Shown: one piece after another, positions 26,370 to 34,946 of the stretch
Numbering within the stretch: the first letter of the stretch is position 1
Layout: every line of letters begins with the position of its first letter
Assembly: GCA_014377485.1 (NCBI GenBank)
Contig: JACMPM010000069.1
Span: 1 to 57,120, forward strand
Reading direction: 5' to 3'
DNA: 57,120 bases
From: Bacteriovorax sp.
Lineage (GTDB): Bacteria > Bdellovibrionota > Bacteriovoracia > Bacteriovoracales > Bacteriovoracaceae
The notes under the pieces: model-generated
Database searches by the model: none
What the model was told of the DNA's origin: nothing
Seen by the model: only the letters and a program-made list of their open reading frames with translations
Made by a program: the position numbers and the translations under genes

Positions 26370-26903
26370 TTATTCTATTTCTGGTTGGTGACTATTAAAG
26401 TCTGTTTCCAAATTTGCTTTCTTTATCTGTGTATAAGGAATTTGTATTTGAACTCCCCTGGCATCAAAAACAATCGATTCATCTTTTGCTTCTACTAACT
26501 TCACTTTAATTTTTAAATTATTGCGAAGAACTTTTGGAAATTCTGGATAGATTGTTTCATCAATTTTCTTTGTTAAGCCCAAAGTTATCTCCTGACCTTC
26601 AACACCCTTAAAATGTTCGATGGAAGTCAGATATCTAAAAAGTCCTGGCGAAGAAACTTCTAAAGTTAAATTCTCAGGCATCCATGTTTCACTTTCAATA
26701 TAAGGAGTAAAAGCACGGTCTACCTTCACACAGTCTTCAATTAAAGCTGTTTTGGTTTTAGGATCCATAATGAAGAGACTCAACTGACCAGTTGGTGCAT
26801 TCCAATCAAGATCGTACATCTCGAGGCTCAAATCATTTAATATCTTTGAAGCGATGTCGTAGAATTTTAATTCCATTCCGCTTCGTGGACCGCGAAGTAC
26901 CAT
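26370..26903 (-). CDS. rimP: Ribosome maturation factor RimP
   Basis: The 177-residue product helps build the 30S subunit. It has the family pattern: ELKFYDIASKILNDLSLEMYDLDW, LSLFIMDPKTKTALIEDCVKVDRAF, and the conserved NLTLEVSSPGLFRYLTSIEHF. The ATG at 26903 has GAGGA seven bases before it, which decides the start over the ATG at 26876. It opens the rimP-nusA-infB-rbfA-truB operon. Confidence 0.93.
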   Translation of the reverse strand: MVLRGPRSGMELKFYDIASKILNDLSLEMYDLDWNAPTGQLSLFIMDPKTKTALIEDCVKVDRAFTPYIESETWMPENLTLEVSSPGLFRYLTSIEHFKGVEGQEITLGLTKKIDETIYPEFPKVLRNNLKIKVKLVEAKDESIVFDARGVQIQIPYTQIKKANLETDFNSHQPEIE

Positions 26904-26931
26904 TTAGAATCCTCGTAAAAAAATAAAAAAA

Positions 26932-26956
26932 AAGGGTGAATAAAAAATCCACCCTT
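26932..26956 (-). terminator. Terminator-like hairpin in the leader of the rimP operon
   Basis: AAGGGTG (26932-26938) and CACCCTT (26950-26956) form a 7-bp stem followed on the minus strand by nine T, one A and seven T. It could end the rimI transcript. It also lies between a good candidate promoter at 27049-27076 and the rimP ribosome binding site, which makes it a candidate attenuator. Confidence 0.75.
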
Positions 26957-27048
26957 ACTATATCAGTACAAATTAATACTTTATTTCTGGCGATAGAAAC
27001 TTTTTAAAAGTTCATAGAAGATACGAATAAAAAGTGACTACGTTGGGT

Positions 27049-27076
27049 ACTATAACAAAATTTTGAGGATTTGCAA
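27049..27076 (-). promoter_or_regulatory. Candidate promoter of the rimP-nusA-infB operon
   Basis: On the minus strand TTGCAA (27071-27076) and TATAGT (27049-27054) are 16 bases apart. Transcription would begin near 27042 and give a leader of about 140 bases that includes the terminator-like hairpin before rimP. Confidence 0.55.
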
Positions 27077-27077
27077 A

Positions 27078-27554
27078 CTAACTGTGGGATTTATTAGCTT
27101 TGATCATTATGAGTGCTGAACGATTTGTTCCATAAAAATCTTTTTTGCGATGAATGATTTGGAAACCCGCTGACGAATAAAGTTTTTGTGCTGCATGATT
27201 ATCTTCTTCAACTTCTAAAAAAAATTGTGAACAGCCAGCAGTTTCAAGATTAATAAGTGCTGCGCGTAAAAGTTTTTTTGATAACCCTTTATTTCTATAT
27301 TCAGGATTTATCAAAATCTTAAGTAAATGAGCGAAGGAATCTGCGGCCGATTTGTCAAAAAGACAAAACCCAATCACCTCTTTATCCACTTTAAGCGCAA
27401 TCAATAATCGATCATGCCCAAAAAATAAATGAGTCCAAGATTCCAAGTCCCAAGGCGTAGGGAAATATTGGCGGTCTAATTCTGAAAGCACGAAGGCCAT
27501 CTCACTCGTTAGAGTTTGATGGCCTTCAATTGTAAAAATATTATATTCAAACAC
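27078..27554 (-). CDS. GNAT N-acetyltransferase, RimI-like
   Basis: The 158-residue product has the acetyl-CoA loop (NPEYRNKGLSKKLLRAAL) and the RimI-like end LEVEEDNHAAQKLYSSAGFQIIHRKKDFY, including the conserved ExNxxAxxLYxxxGF stretch. RimI acetylates the N-terminus of ribosomal protein S18, but related GNATs act on other substrates. The GTG start has no clear ribosome binding site, so the true start may lie further in. It follows the TPR regulator by 15 bases. Confidence 0.78.
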   Translation of the reverse strand: MFEYNIFTIEGHQTLTSEMAFVLSELDRQYFPTPWDLESWTHLFFGHDRLLIALKVDKEVIGFCLFDKSAADSFAHLLKILINPEYRNKGLSKKLLRAALINLETAGCSQFFLEVEEDNHAAQKLYSSAGFQIIHRKKDFYGTNRSALIMIKANKSHS

Positions 27555-27569
27555 TAAATTTTTAAAAAA

Positions 27570-28838
27570 CTAAACTGGAGAGCTTAAATCAACGTTACCA
27601 ATTGATCGCTCAGAGTTCGTTTTAACTTCCATATGGAAACGGATTTTAGCAAGCGGGTTAAATGTATAACCATCTTTTCCGCGAATAATATATTTTCTCT
27701 TAGAATCTGAATCAGTCGGTTCAATCAATTTTCTCAAACGACTTACGCTCGTATAAATAAGTTTGTCGTGGATTAAAGGATTGTATTCATCTTTCCAGAT
27801 CATTTTCGCCAATTGTTCTTTATCAAAATAAGTACCGGAGTTTTTCGACAATAAGAAAAGAATTTCAAGAAGAACAAAACGGTGTTTAAAATCGATTGTT
27901 CCAAGAGATCTTTCAACAATTTTTCTATTAGTGCGGTCTAGGTATAAATCAACAGTACTATCATTAACATCATCAATTTCAGCTTCAATAAGGTGATTTA
28001 AACGCTTGAAGACTGCAACATCAATAGATTCTTGAGCGAGGTGGAACATATTAAGAGCTTCATCAAAGTTTCCTGCTTTTTTAAGAGCAGTCGCTTTACC
28101 AAATAGAATATACCCATATAGGTTCCAGCATTTTTTACTTTGAAGATATTCATTGGCAAGCTTGTAGTAGTTAAGCGCTTTTTCATTTTCATTGAGCTCA
28201 ATAAAAATCTTTGCGTAATAATTATACATTGCACCTGAAAGGTAGAATTTTTTTATGATTTTTAAAAGATCGTTGAGTTGGTCTAAGTAACGAAGTGATA
28301 AATCAAAATCTTTTCTGTAAAAAGCATTAGTTGCAAGAGAGAGAAGACATTTTGAAAGTAGTTCTGGTTCGTTTTCTTCTGTCGATTTTTTGTAAGCTAA
28401 TTCAAAATTAGATTTTGCCGCTTCAAAATTACCACCGTAATTTTTTACAACACCCAGGTTATAGAAAAATTCAGATGTAAGAGTTGGAAGAGCCCTACTG
28501 AGAGCGTCCATTAATTTTTCACTTTCAAGAATGTATTTTTGAGCTTTTGTATCTTCTAATTTTTCAGAAGCTAATCGAATTAAAAATCCGTATGTTTTGA
28601 GAATTGAAAATCCATCTCTTATAGGTTCTGCAAATGATAAAGCTTTTACGAAAGCTTCTTCTGCTTTATCTAAATCCGCCTTATCGTAATACACTTTTCC
28701 CAACTGATAATACGACCTACCGATGTCAGAACTAGTTATTGCAAGATCTTCTTTTTTTGTATCATCTTGAAATAGTCCAAGTGCTGGATGACCTTCAGAA
28801 AGTGTTTCTGAACCGCCAAAATCTAGAGTCGTAACCAT
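27570..28838 (-). CDS. TPR protein with C-terminal winged-helix DNA-binding domain
   Basis: The 422-residue product carries repeated 34-residue TPR helices from about residue 40 to 280 (for example DIGRSYYQLGKVYYDKADLDKAEEAFVKAL, split here as helix pairs). It ends in an OmpR/PhoB-type winged helix at about 305-395: FKHRFVLLEILFLLSK, FDKEQLAKMIWKDEY, YTSVSRLRKLIEP, YIIRGKDGYTFNP. This order (TPR first, wHTH last) is unusual; SARP and AfsR types have the wHTH first. It is probably a transcription regulator controlled by protein contacts. GGGAGA five bases before the ATG supports the start. Regulated genes are unknown; thrS is divergent. Confidence 0.75.
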   Translation of the reverse strand: MVTTLDFGGSETLSEGHPALGLFQDDTKKEDLAITSSDIGRSYYQLGKVYYDKADLDKAEEAFVKALSFAEPIRDGFSILKTYGFLIRLASEKLEDTKAQKYILESEKLMDALSRALPTLTSEFFYNLGVVKNYGGNFEAAKSNFELAYKKSTEENEPELLSKCLLSLATNAFYRKDFDLSLRYLDQLNDLLKIIKKFYLSGAMYNYYAKIFIELNENEKALNYYKLANEYLQSKKCWNLYGYILFGKATALKKAGNFDEALNMFHLAQESIDVAVFKRLNHLIEAEIDDVNDSTVDLYLDRTNRKIVERSLGTIDFKHRFVLLEILFLLSKNSGTYFDKEQLAKMIWKDEYNPLIHDKLIYTSVSRLRKLIEPTDSDSKRKYIIRGKDGYTFNPLAKIRFHMEVKTNSERSIGNVDLSSPV

Positions 28839-28964
28839 AGGATTCTCCCAAAAAATTTTACCTCTAACTCTTCTTAAAAAAGTGAAGTGGGAAGGTCATA
28901 TCACGTGCTGATTTCAGCGTCAAAAGGGCGTTGTAAGATTTTTCTAAAAGTAAGATTCAACTCG

Positions 28965-28993
28965 TTGATTTAAATGATTATCACTGCTATTCT
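28965..28993 (+). promoter_or_regulatory. Candidate promoter of thrS
   Basis: TTGATT (28965-28970) and TATTCT (28988-28993) are separated by 17 bases and lie 44 bases before the thrS ATG. No T-box, tRNA-like operator or terminator is visible in the 199-base gap. Confidence 0.5.
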
Positions 28994-29037
28994 ATGAGTG
29001 TAAAATTTTCACATTTCATCCTCTTTCGGAGACTTAA

Positions 29038-30786
29038 ATGGCCAAATACGACCTTGACACAATCCGCCACTCGACCGCTCACCTCATGGCCCAAGCTGTT
29101 AATCGAGTTTATAAAGACCATAATCCTCAATTCGGGATCGGCCCAGTGATAGAAAATGGATTTTATTACGATATTGATATGGACGCAAAAATCAGCGAAG
29201 ACGATTTAGCAAAAATTGAAAAAGCGATGACAGAAATCATCGATGAAAAACTTCCCATTACACGAATGATTTTTAATCGCGATGAAGCCATCGAATTTTG
29301 GAAAAATAGAAATCAACCTCTAAAAGTTGAAGTTGTTTCTGACATCCCCGCTGACCAGGAAATTTCTTTGTACCAGCAAGGAGAATTCGTCGACCTTTGC
29401 CGTGGACCTCACGTTGAAAACACGGGACATCTTCCTAAATTTTTTAAATTACTTCACACTGCCGGTGCATACTGGAAAGGTGATTCTAATAATAAAATGC
29501 TTCAAAGAATTTACGCTGCTAGTTTTACTACCAAAAAACAACTTGAAGACCATTTAGTCTTTTTAGAAGAAGCTAAAAAACGCGATCACAGAAAACTTGG
29601 AAAAGAACTCGAACTTTTTCACTTTGATCAAGTCGCACCTGCTTCACCATTCTTCATGCCAAAAGGGACAACTGTTTATAACGAATTAGTTGCCTTCATG
29701 AGAAGAATTTATGTGAAGTACGACTACGATGAAGTCATTACTCCGATGCTACTCGACTCTGAACTTTGGCATACTTCTGGGCACTACGCTCATTACAAAG
29801 AAAATATGTATTTTTCTCAAGTTGATAAAAAAGAATTCGCGCTTAAGCCTATGAACTGTCCATGTCATATGCTTATGTTCAAGCATTATAAATACTCATA
29901 CCGCGATCTTCCAATGAGATATGCAGATTTTGGACGCCTACATCGCTATGAAAGCGCTGGTGCTGTTGCAGGTTTAACTCGCGTGCGTTCATTCTGCCAG
30001 GACGATGCCCATATTTTTATTTCGATGGATGGAATTGAAGCAGAAATCATTAAATTAATGGAAATGTTTTTTATCTGTTATGACCACTTTGGCTTTAATC
30101 AAATTAAAGTTGGATTGTCGACTCGTCCTGAATCAAAGGCCGGAGATGAAGCGACTTGGGATACAGCAGAGGCGGCGCTAAAGGGTGCACTTGATAGAAC
30201 AGGTCACGCTTATCATATCAATGTCGGTGACGGTGCTTTCTATGGACCAAAAATTGATATTCAAATTGCTGATGCAATCGGTAGATGGCATCAACTTGGA
30301 ACGATTCAATTGGATTTCCAACTTCCAGATCGTTTTGATTTAAAATACACCGACAAAGAAGGTCACGATGTCCGCCCGGTAGTTATTCACCGCGCACTTC
30401 TTGGATCATTAGAGCGATTTTTTGGTGTTTACCTCGAACATGTTGCAGGTATTTTTCCTTTCTGGCTTTCTCCAGAGCAAGCGGTTATCGTTCCAGTGAG
30501 TACTGATAAACACTTAGACTTTTGTAAAACTTTAGCTCTTGAATTAAAGGAGCTTGGACTTCGTATAAAGGTGGATGAGAGAAACGAGACAATGGGATAC
30601 AAAACTCGTCAAATCCAACAGTCAAAAGTTCCATTCATGTTAGTGGTTGGAGATAGAGAAATGGAGAATAAGGCCGTCAGCATGAGAGCTCATGGTGAAG
30701 CCAACTCTAGAAATTTAACGATCGATGAATTGAAAGAACTCTTTTTAAATTTAAATTTAGAAAAAGTTCCAGCTAAATTGCGCTAA
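29038..30786 (+). CDS. thrS: Threonyl-tRNA synthetase without the TGS domain
   Basis: The 582-residue product charges tRNA-Thr. It starts directly with the editing domain (IRHSTAHLMAQAVNRVY, with the zinc-like HxxxH) and lacks the N-terminal TGS domain of about 60 residues in E. coli ThrS. The class II core is complete: motif 1 region (LLDSELWHTSGHYAHYKENM), the zinc Cys in LKPMNCPCHMLMFKH, motif 2 YADFGRLHRYESAGAV, motif 3 HRALLGSLERFFGVYLEH, and an anticodon-binding end. CGGAGA before the ATG supports the start. The codons upstream do not continue as an open frame, so this is not a wrong start. Confidence 0.95.
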   Translation: MAKYDLDTIRHSTAHLMAQAVNRVYKDHNPQFGIGPVIENGFYYDIDMDAKISEDDLAKIEKAMTEIIDEKLPITRMIFNRDEAIEFWKNRNQPLKVEVVSDIPADQEISLYQQGEFVDLCRGPHVENTGHLPKFFKLLHTAGAYWKGDSNNKMLQRIYAASFTTKKQLEDHLVFLEEAKKRDHRKLGKELELFHFDQVAPASPFFMPKGTTVYNELVAFMRRIYVKYDYDEVITPMLLDSELWHTSGHYAHYKENMYFSQVDKKEFALKPMNCPCHMLMFKHYKYSYRDLPMRYADFGRLHRYESAGAVAGLTRVRSFCQDDAHIFISMDGIEAEIIKLMEMFFICYDHFGFNQIKVGLSTRPESKAGDEATWDTAEAALKGALDRTGHAYHINVGDGAFYGPKIDIQIADAIGRWHQLGTIQLDFQLPDRFDLKYTDKEGHDVRPVVIHRALLGSLERFFGVYLEHVAGIFPFWLSPEQAVIVPVSTDKHLDFCKTLALELKELGLRIKVDERNETMGYKTRQIQQSKVPFMLVVGDREMENKAVSMRAHGEANSRNLTIDELKELFLNLNLEKVPAKLR

Positions 30787-30798
30787 TAAAATTTACAT

Positions 30799-30822
30799 CT
30801 TGGGGTTGATGATGACCCCAAG
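30799..30822 (+). terminator. Weak terminator between thrS and ddl
   Basis: CTTGGGGT (30799-30806) and ACCCCAAG (30815-30822) form an 8-bp stem with an 8-base loop, 12 bases past the thrS stop. The T-run after it is short (AAGTTTTC), so some read-through into ddl is likely. Confidence 0.6.
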
Positions 30823-30847
30823 AAGTTTTCATCCAAAGGATTGGTCC

Positions 30848-31843
30848 ATGAAAAAAAATATTCTGCTCCTCTGCGGAGGCGGCGGTTCCGAACACGAAGT
30901 CTCTTTAGTTTCTTCAAAATATATTGAAAAAAATCTTAATGATATTGGACTTTATAACGTCATCAAAGTTGAAATTGGAAAAGATAATATCTTTCGCAAA
31001 TTAAGCAGTGATAATGTTCAGGGCGAAGTTGTTGAAATGAATTTTAAGCGCCAATTAGTTGGCTCTGAAACTGAAGACATACATATTGTCGTTCCCTGTA
31101 TACATGGTCCTCCCGGTGAAACAGGTGAAATTCAAACCTTCTTTGAATTAATTGATCTTCCTTATATCGGATGCGGACCTGAGGCCAGTATCAATTGCTT
31201 TAACAAAGTTACAAGTAAACTGTGGTTTAACGCTCTTGAAATTCCCAATACGCCTTTTGAATTTCTTGCAAGTATGGAAGATAAAAAACGTGCCCACGAC
31301 TTGTTTGATCGTTTTGGAAAAGTTTTTGTAAAAGCAGCTTCACAAGGCTCAAGTATAGGATGTTATCAGATCTTTAAAAAAGATGAACTCGATGATGCTC
31401 TTTTGAAAGCATTTAAATATTCTAGCTATGTTCTGGTTGAAAAAATGGTTGATGCCAGAGAGCTTGAAATTTCTACTTATGAATTCGAAGGGTCTATATA
31501 CGCGACTATACCAGGTGAGATTAATTGCCCAAGTAAGTTTTATTCATACGAAGAAAAATACGATCCAAACAGTAAAACTTCTACCGAGATTGTAGCGCCC
31601 AATTTACCTAAAGAAGCAGTAGAAAAGATGAGAAGCCATGCCATTAAAGCATTTACTCATTTAAAACTTCGCCACTTATCACGAATTGATTTTTTCTATA
31701 CCGTTGAAGGGGAAATATTCTTAAACGAGATCAATACATTTCCAGGCATGACCCCTATATCGATGTTTCCAAAAATGATGGAAAATAACGGGCATTCATT
31801 TAATAAGTTTTTTAAAGAAATTATCGCTAAAAACATTTTATAA
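30848..31843 (+). CDS. ddl: D-alanine--D-alanine ligase family ATP-grasp enzyme
   Basis: The 331-residue product joins two D-alanines for peptidoglycan in known relatives. GGGGSEHEVSLVS holds the first-substrate Glu, CIHGPPGETGEIQ is typical, and the flexible-loop Ser is in KAASQGSSIGC. FYSYEEKY resembles the Tyr loop of Ddl, and FLNEINTFPGMTPISMFP the metal-binding end. AAAGGA precedes the ATG at 30848 and decides the start over an upstream in-frame GTG/ATG series. Only 22 bases separate it from the aminotransferase fusion gene, so it may be co-transcribed with an amino-acid pathway. A different amino-acid ligase activity cannot be excluded. Confidence 0.88.
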   Translation: MKKNILLLCGGGGSEHEVSLVSSKYIEKNLNDIGLYNVIKVEIGKDNIFRKLSSDNVQGEVVEMNFKRQLVGSETEDIHIVVPCIHGPPGETGEIQTFFELIDLPYIGCGPEASINCFNKVTSKLWFNALEIPNTPFEFLASMEDKKRAHDLFDRFGKVFVKAASQGSSIGCYQIFKKDELDDALLKAFKYSSYVLVEKMVDARELEISTYEFEGSIYATIPGEINCPSKFYSYEEKYDPNSKTSTEIVAPNLPKEAVEKMRSHAIKAFTHLKLRHLSRIDFFYTVEGEIFLNEINTFPGMTPISMFPKMMENNGHSFNKFFKEIIAKNIL

Positions 31844-31865
31844 GCTACTAGTTAAGAGGTCACGA

Positions 31866-34800
31866 ATGTTACTACCAATTATAAACACTGAAGACGCAAA
31901 CCACGGTTCTGAAATTTTAAAGCATTTTTATGCCAATAAAATGATACCCGCAGAAAAGAAAACTTATATGACCAAACTCAAGGACTCTCTTGGTCCTTAT
32001 ATGGGAATAGAAAGCAGCGATGGCAGCACCCATTATCTTTTGGATGCAGCTTCGCAAATTGCAACTTTGGGACACGGATTTAACCCATCTGTCTTTTTTG
32101 GTACAACTGAATTCTTAGAATCCTGGATGAACGATGCCACGACCAAAGAATTTAAAGATATGCGTTTAGCCTTTCAAAATTTTTTCAACCGCAAATTAAA
32201 CTGGAATAAAACATCTATCACTATGGTTCACTCTGGTGCAGAAGCTAATGAAACTGCGTTAGGTTATTGTTATCGATCCAGAGTTAATATTGGGGCCAAT
32301 AAAGTTCTCGCTTTTGAAGGATCTTTTCACGGTCGTATGATGATTACTTTGGCGGCCACATGGAATAAATCGAAGCGAGAACCATTTGAATGGAAAAACT
32401 ATCTCGCTGAGTACGTAAAATACCCTGAGCTAAATGACGGACAAATAAATGTTAGTTTTCCAGATAAATGGAGAGAGACATGGAATGAAGCTTCGCTTAA
32501 AGATTTTAAAACTCCTGAGAGTTGGTCTAGTGACCCAATGATCACAAAAGAGGTGGAATCACTTCTTAGTGTTCGCAAGCAGCTACTTACTAAAAAAATC
32601 TTTTCAATTTTAATCGAGCCAATGCAATGTGAAGGCGGAGATTGTTATTCTTCTGACCGATTTCATACTGGTTTATTATTAATGGCAAAAACTTTCAAAG
32701 TTCCAGTGATTTACGATGAAGTTCAAACAGGCTTTCATTTAGGTAAAGAATTTTTCTGGCATCGCCAATTCAATCTACGAGGCATTAAAGGTCAACAGCT
32801 TAATCCAGACTATGTTATTTGTGCAAAAAAGGCCCAAATAGGAATTGTCTTAAGCCATCGTGAAACTAAAAATATTTTTAAAGGTGAGGAGTTCTCTGTT
32901 GCTTCAGCTTTCCGTGGCTATGCACATGCAATTAGCCTCGACCAGTGCCAGTCTCGCATTATTGAGTTAGAAAAGATTGTCATTCCAAAATTAAATGCTC
33001 TGCTAAAAAAGCATGATAAATTTATTTCACGTCCGCGTGTTAACGGTCTAGCATTTGCTTTTGACTTACATGACCCTGCTATGCTCAATAAGTTTGTCGA
33101 TATTCGTTTTAAACACGGGCTCCTCTACTACCCAGCGGGAAGCCAGACTCTTCGCTTTAGATTAAATCTCGCTTTTGGCGAAAAGGACTTAAACTTTTTA
33201 TTTGAAAGATTAGATTTTATTTGCCGTGAACTATTCTTAAACGAAGTTCACCCAATACCAACTCATGTGGAAACTGATTGTATTGATTCTAATGAATCTT
33301 ATGAATGGCATGAATTGCTGATTACCACTAAACTTGAAAAACTTTTGGGTAAAAAAATTAACAGTAAGCAAGTTTTTGAAAAAATCGAAAAACTAATTAC
33401 CAGTAAAACAGCTACTCAATTAATAGAAATTACTGCCGATAATTTTTTAACTTATCGCCAGGACATAATCAATTTAGAGAGAAAAGTTTATGAACCGGCC
33501 AGACAGACCGATATCGAAAAATTTGAACACACGGTTCTTAATCGCAATTCATTATGCTTAGGAATTATCAACAATAGCGATAAAAAATTAATGGGTATTG
33601 CTTTTGCTGGTCCATTAAAACTTTATCCGCTTGAGCGCGGCGTTCGCATGGATCCTAATTTTCATGAAGAAGATTCTCTCTATATGCTGGATGTAACTGT
33701 CGATCCAGCACTTCAAGGAGAAGGCTTAGGCAGAGGTTTAAAATACGCTCTTTCGGCCATGGCCCTCACTAAAGGAATTAAGCGAATCCAAGGACGCAAT
33801 CGCGACCGACTGGCTGCTGCTATGATCAATATTAATATGTCGTTGGGGGCAATCGAACAGGAATATATCCATGAAGATTATCCTGATTTTGAAACTCATC
33901 GAGATGTTTTTTATTATACAACCAAGGCCGAATGGAAAAAACCAAATATTCATTTGTCCCGGGCGATATCGATTCCACTTTCGGTGAGAAGTTTAAGCAA
34001 AGAATATTTTGACCATCAAATGCCTTTTGCTGTTAATAAAGTTTGTCTTTCAAATTTTGTCAGCGAAACATTCTTAAAAGGAATTAAAGAAGTTATTAAT
34101 CTTCTCCCTGAAAATCTTCGTCATGGTTACACTTGCTCCGGCCAATCTGAGTGCGTGGATAAAGTTGCAAAAACTATCTGGGTGAAGTCCCGTCCTGAAA
34201 TTAAAGAGAATCACATTACGAAAATGATGACTTTCAAAAATCATTATTTTGGTAATGGTTCTGCCTTGTCTCGATCCTTAAGCCTGGATGTTGAACCTTA
34301 TTTTGAAGTGACGAAACTTCCAAATGCCAATGAAATTAACTACCAAAAAGTTTTAGCCGTTGTGGAAAGTGAATTCAAACTAGGAACTTATCTGGCCGTT
34401 TGGGTAGAACCTCTTCTGCAAAAAACCATGGAAAAAATGCCTTACGAATTTTTGCGTGGATTACGCAACCTTGCCACCAAATATAAAGTTGCTCTGGTTT
34501 ATAATGAAACAGCTTCGCAGTTTTTTCGTTTCTCGGAGAAAAACTTTTTCGCTTCGAGCTTTAGTGATATCACGCCAGATGCTGGCCTTGTTTATTTTTC
34601 CGGTCAAGCTGGAATGGCCTTTGCCAGTGATGCCTATTATCTAGAGCAACCATTAATGATGATTAGTACCTGGGATGGAGATGAATTCTCTTTTAATACT
34701 TATTACCATTCATTTAAAGATGTCATTAAAAACCAAGATGATTATAAAAAAACCGCTAAACTTTTCCATCAAAAGTTAATTGATAATCTTTCTCTTTATG

Positions 34801-34946
34801 AAATTGATGTTATGAAAATTGAAAATGGTTTTGGATTCTTTATAGGCTCTATTCCGGCGTCGTTGAGCGAAATGTTTATCCATAATGGGGAACGCTACAC
34901 AGTGTGTCCTTCGTACGATTCGATGAAGGAGTATTTAAACTCATGA
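31866..34946 (+). CDS. Aminotransferase (Lat/GABA-AT type) - GNAT - pseudo-aminotransferase fusion
   Basis: The 1026-residue product has three parts. Residues 1 to about 470 form a class III PLP aminotransferase close to lysine 6-aminotransferase and GABA-AT: FEGSFHGRMMITLAA, IEPMQCEGGDCYSSDRF, IYDEVQTGFHLGK, and the PLP Lys at about 322 in CAKKAQIGIVLS. About 520-690 is a GNAT domain (LDVTVDPALQGEGLGRGLKY, NINMSLGA). About 700-1026 again has class III layout (NHYFGNGSALSRSLS, AVWVEPLLQKTME, ALVYNETASQFFRF) but the PLP Lys is Q914 in YFSGQAGMAF and the Asp is Asn, so it should be inactive. The end overlaps the next gene as ATGA. Confidence 0.88.
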   Translation: MLLPIINTEDANHGSEILKHFYANKMIPAEKKTYMTKLKDSLGPYMGIESSDGSTHYLLDAASQIATLGHGFNPSVFFGTTEFLESWMNDATTKEFKDMRLAFQNFFNRKLNWNKTSITMVHSGAEANETALGYCYRSRVNIGANKVLAFEGSFHGRMMITLAATWNKSKREPFEWKNYLAEYVKYPELNDGQINVSFPDKWRETWNEASLKDFKTPESWSSDPMITKEVESLLSVRKQLLTKKIFSILIEPMQCEGGDCYSSDRFHTGLLLMAKTFKVPVIYDEVQTGFHLGKEFFWHRQFNLRGIKGQQLNPDYVICAKKAQIGIVLSHRETKNIFKGEEFSVASAFRGYAHAISLDQCQSRIIELEKIVIPKLNALLKKHDKFISRPRVNGLAFAFDLHDPAMLNKFVDIRFKHGLLYYPAGSQTLRFRLNLAFGEKDLNFLFERLDFICRELFLNEVHPIPTHVETDCIDSNESYEWHELLITTKLEKLLGKKINSKQVFEKIEKLITSKTATQLIEITADNFLTYRQDIINLERKVYEPARQTDIEKFEHTVLNRNSLCLGIINNSDKKLMGIAFAGPLKLYPLERGVRMDPNFHEEDSLYMLDVTVDPALQGEGLGRGLKYALSAMALTKGIKRIQGRNRDRLAAAMININMSLGAIEQEYIHEDYPDFETHRDVFYYTTKAEWKKPNIHLSRAISIPLSVRSLSKEYFDHQMPFAVNKVCLSNFVSETFLKGIKEVINLLPENLRHGYTCSGQSECVDKVAKTIWVKSRPEIKENHITKMMTFKNHYFGNGSALSRSLSLDVEPYFEVTKLPNANEINYQKVLAVVESEFKLGTYLAVWVEPLLQKTMEKMPYEFLRGLRNLATKYKVALVYNETASQFFRFSEKNFFASSFSDITPDAGLVYFSGQAGMAFASDAYYLEQPLMMISTWDGDEFSFNTYYHSFKDVIKNQDDYKKTAKLFHQKLIDNLSLYEIDVMKIENGFGFFIGSIPASLSEMFIHNGERYTVCPSYDSMKEYLNS

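Noticed and set aside
26957-27077. Search for a tRNA gene (as metY before rimP in E. coli)
   Set aside because: No acceptor stem, GGTTCGA-type T-arm or CCA end is present.
28839-29037. Search for a T-box or tRNA-like operator before thrS
   Set aside because: No specifier stem, no TGGN antiterminator bulge sequence and no terminator are visible; only a promoter-like pair was kept.
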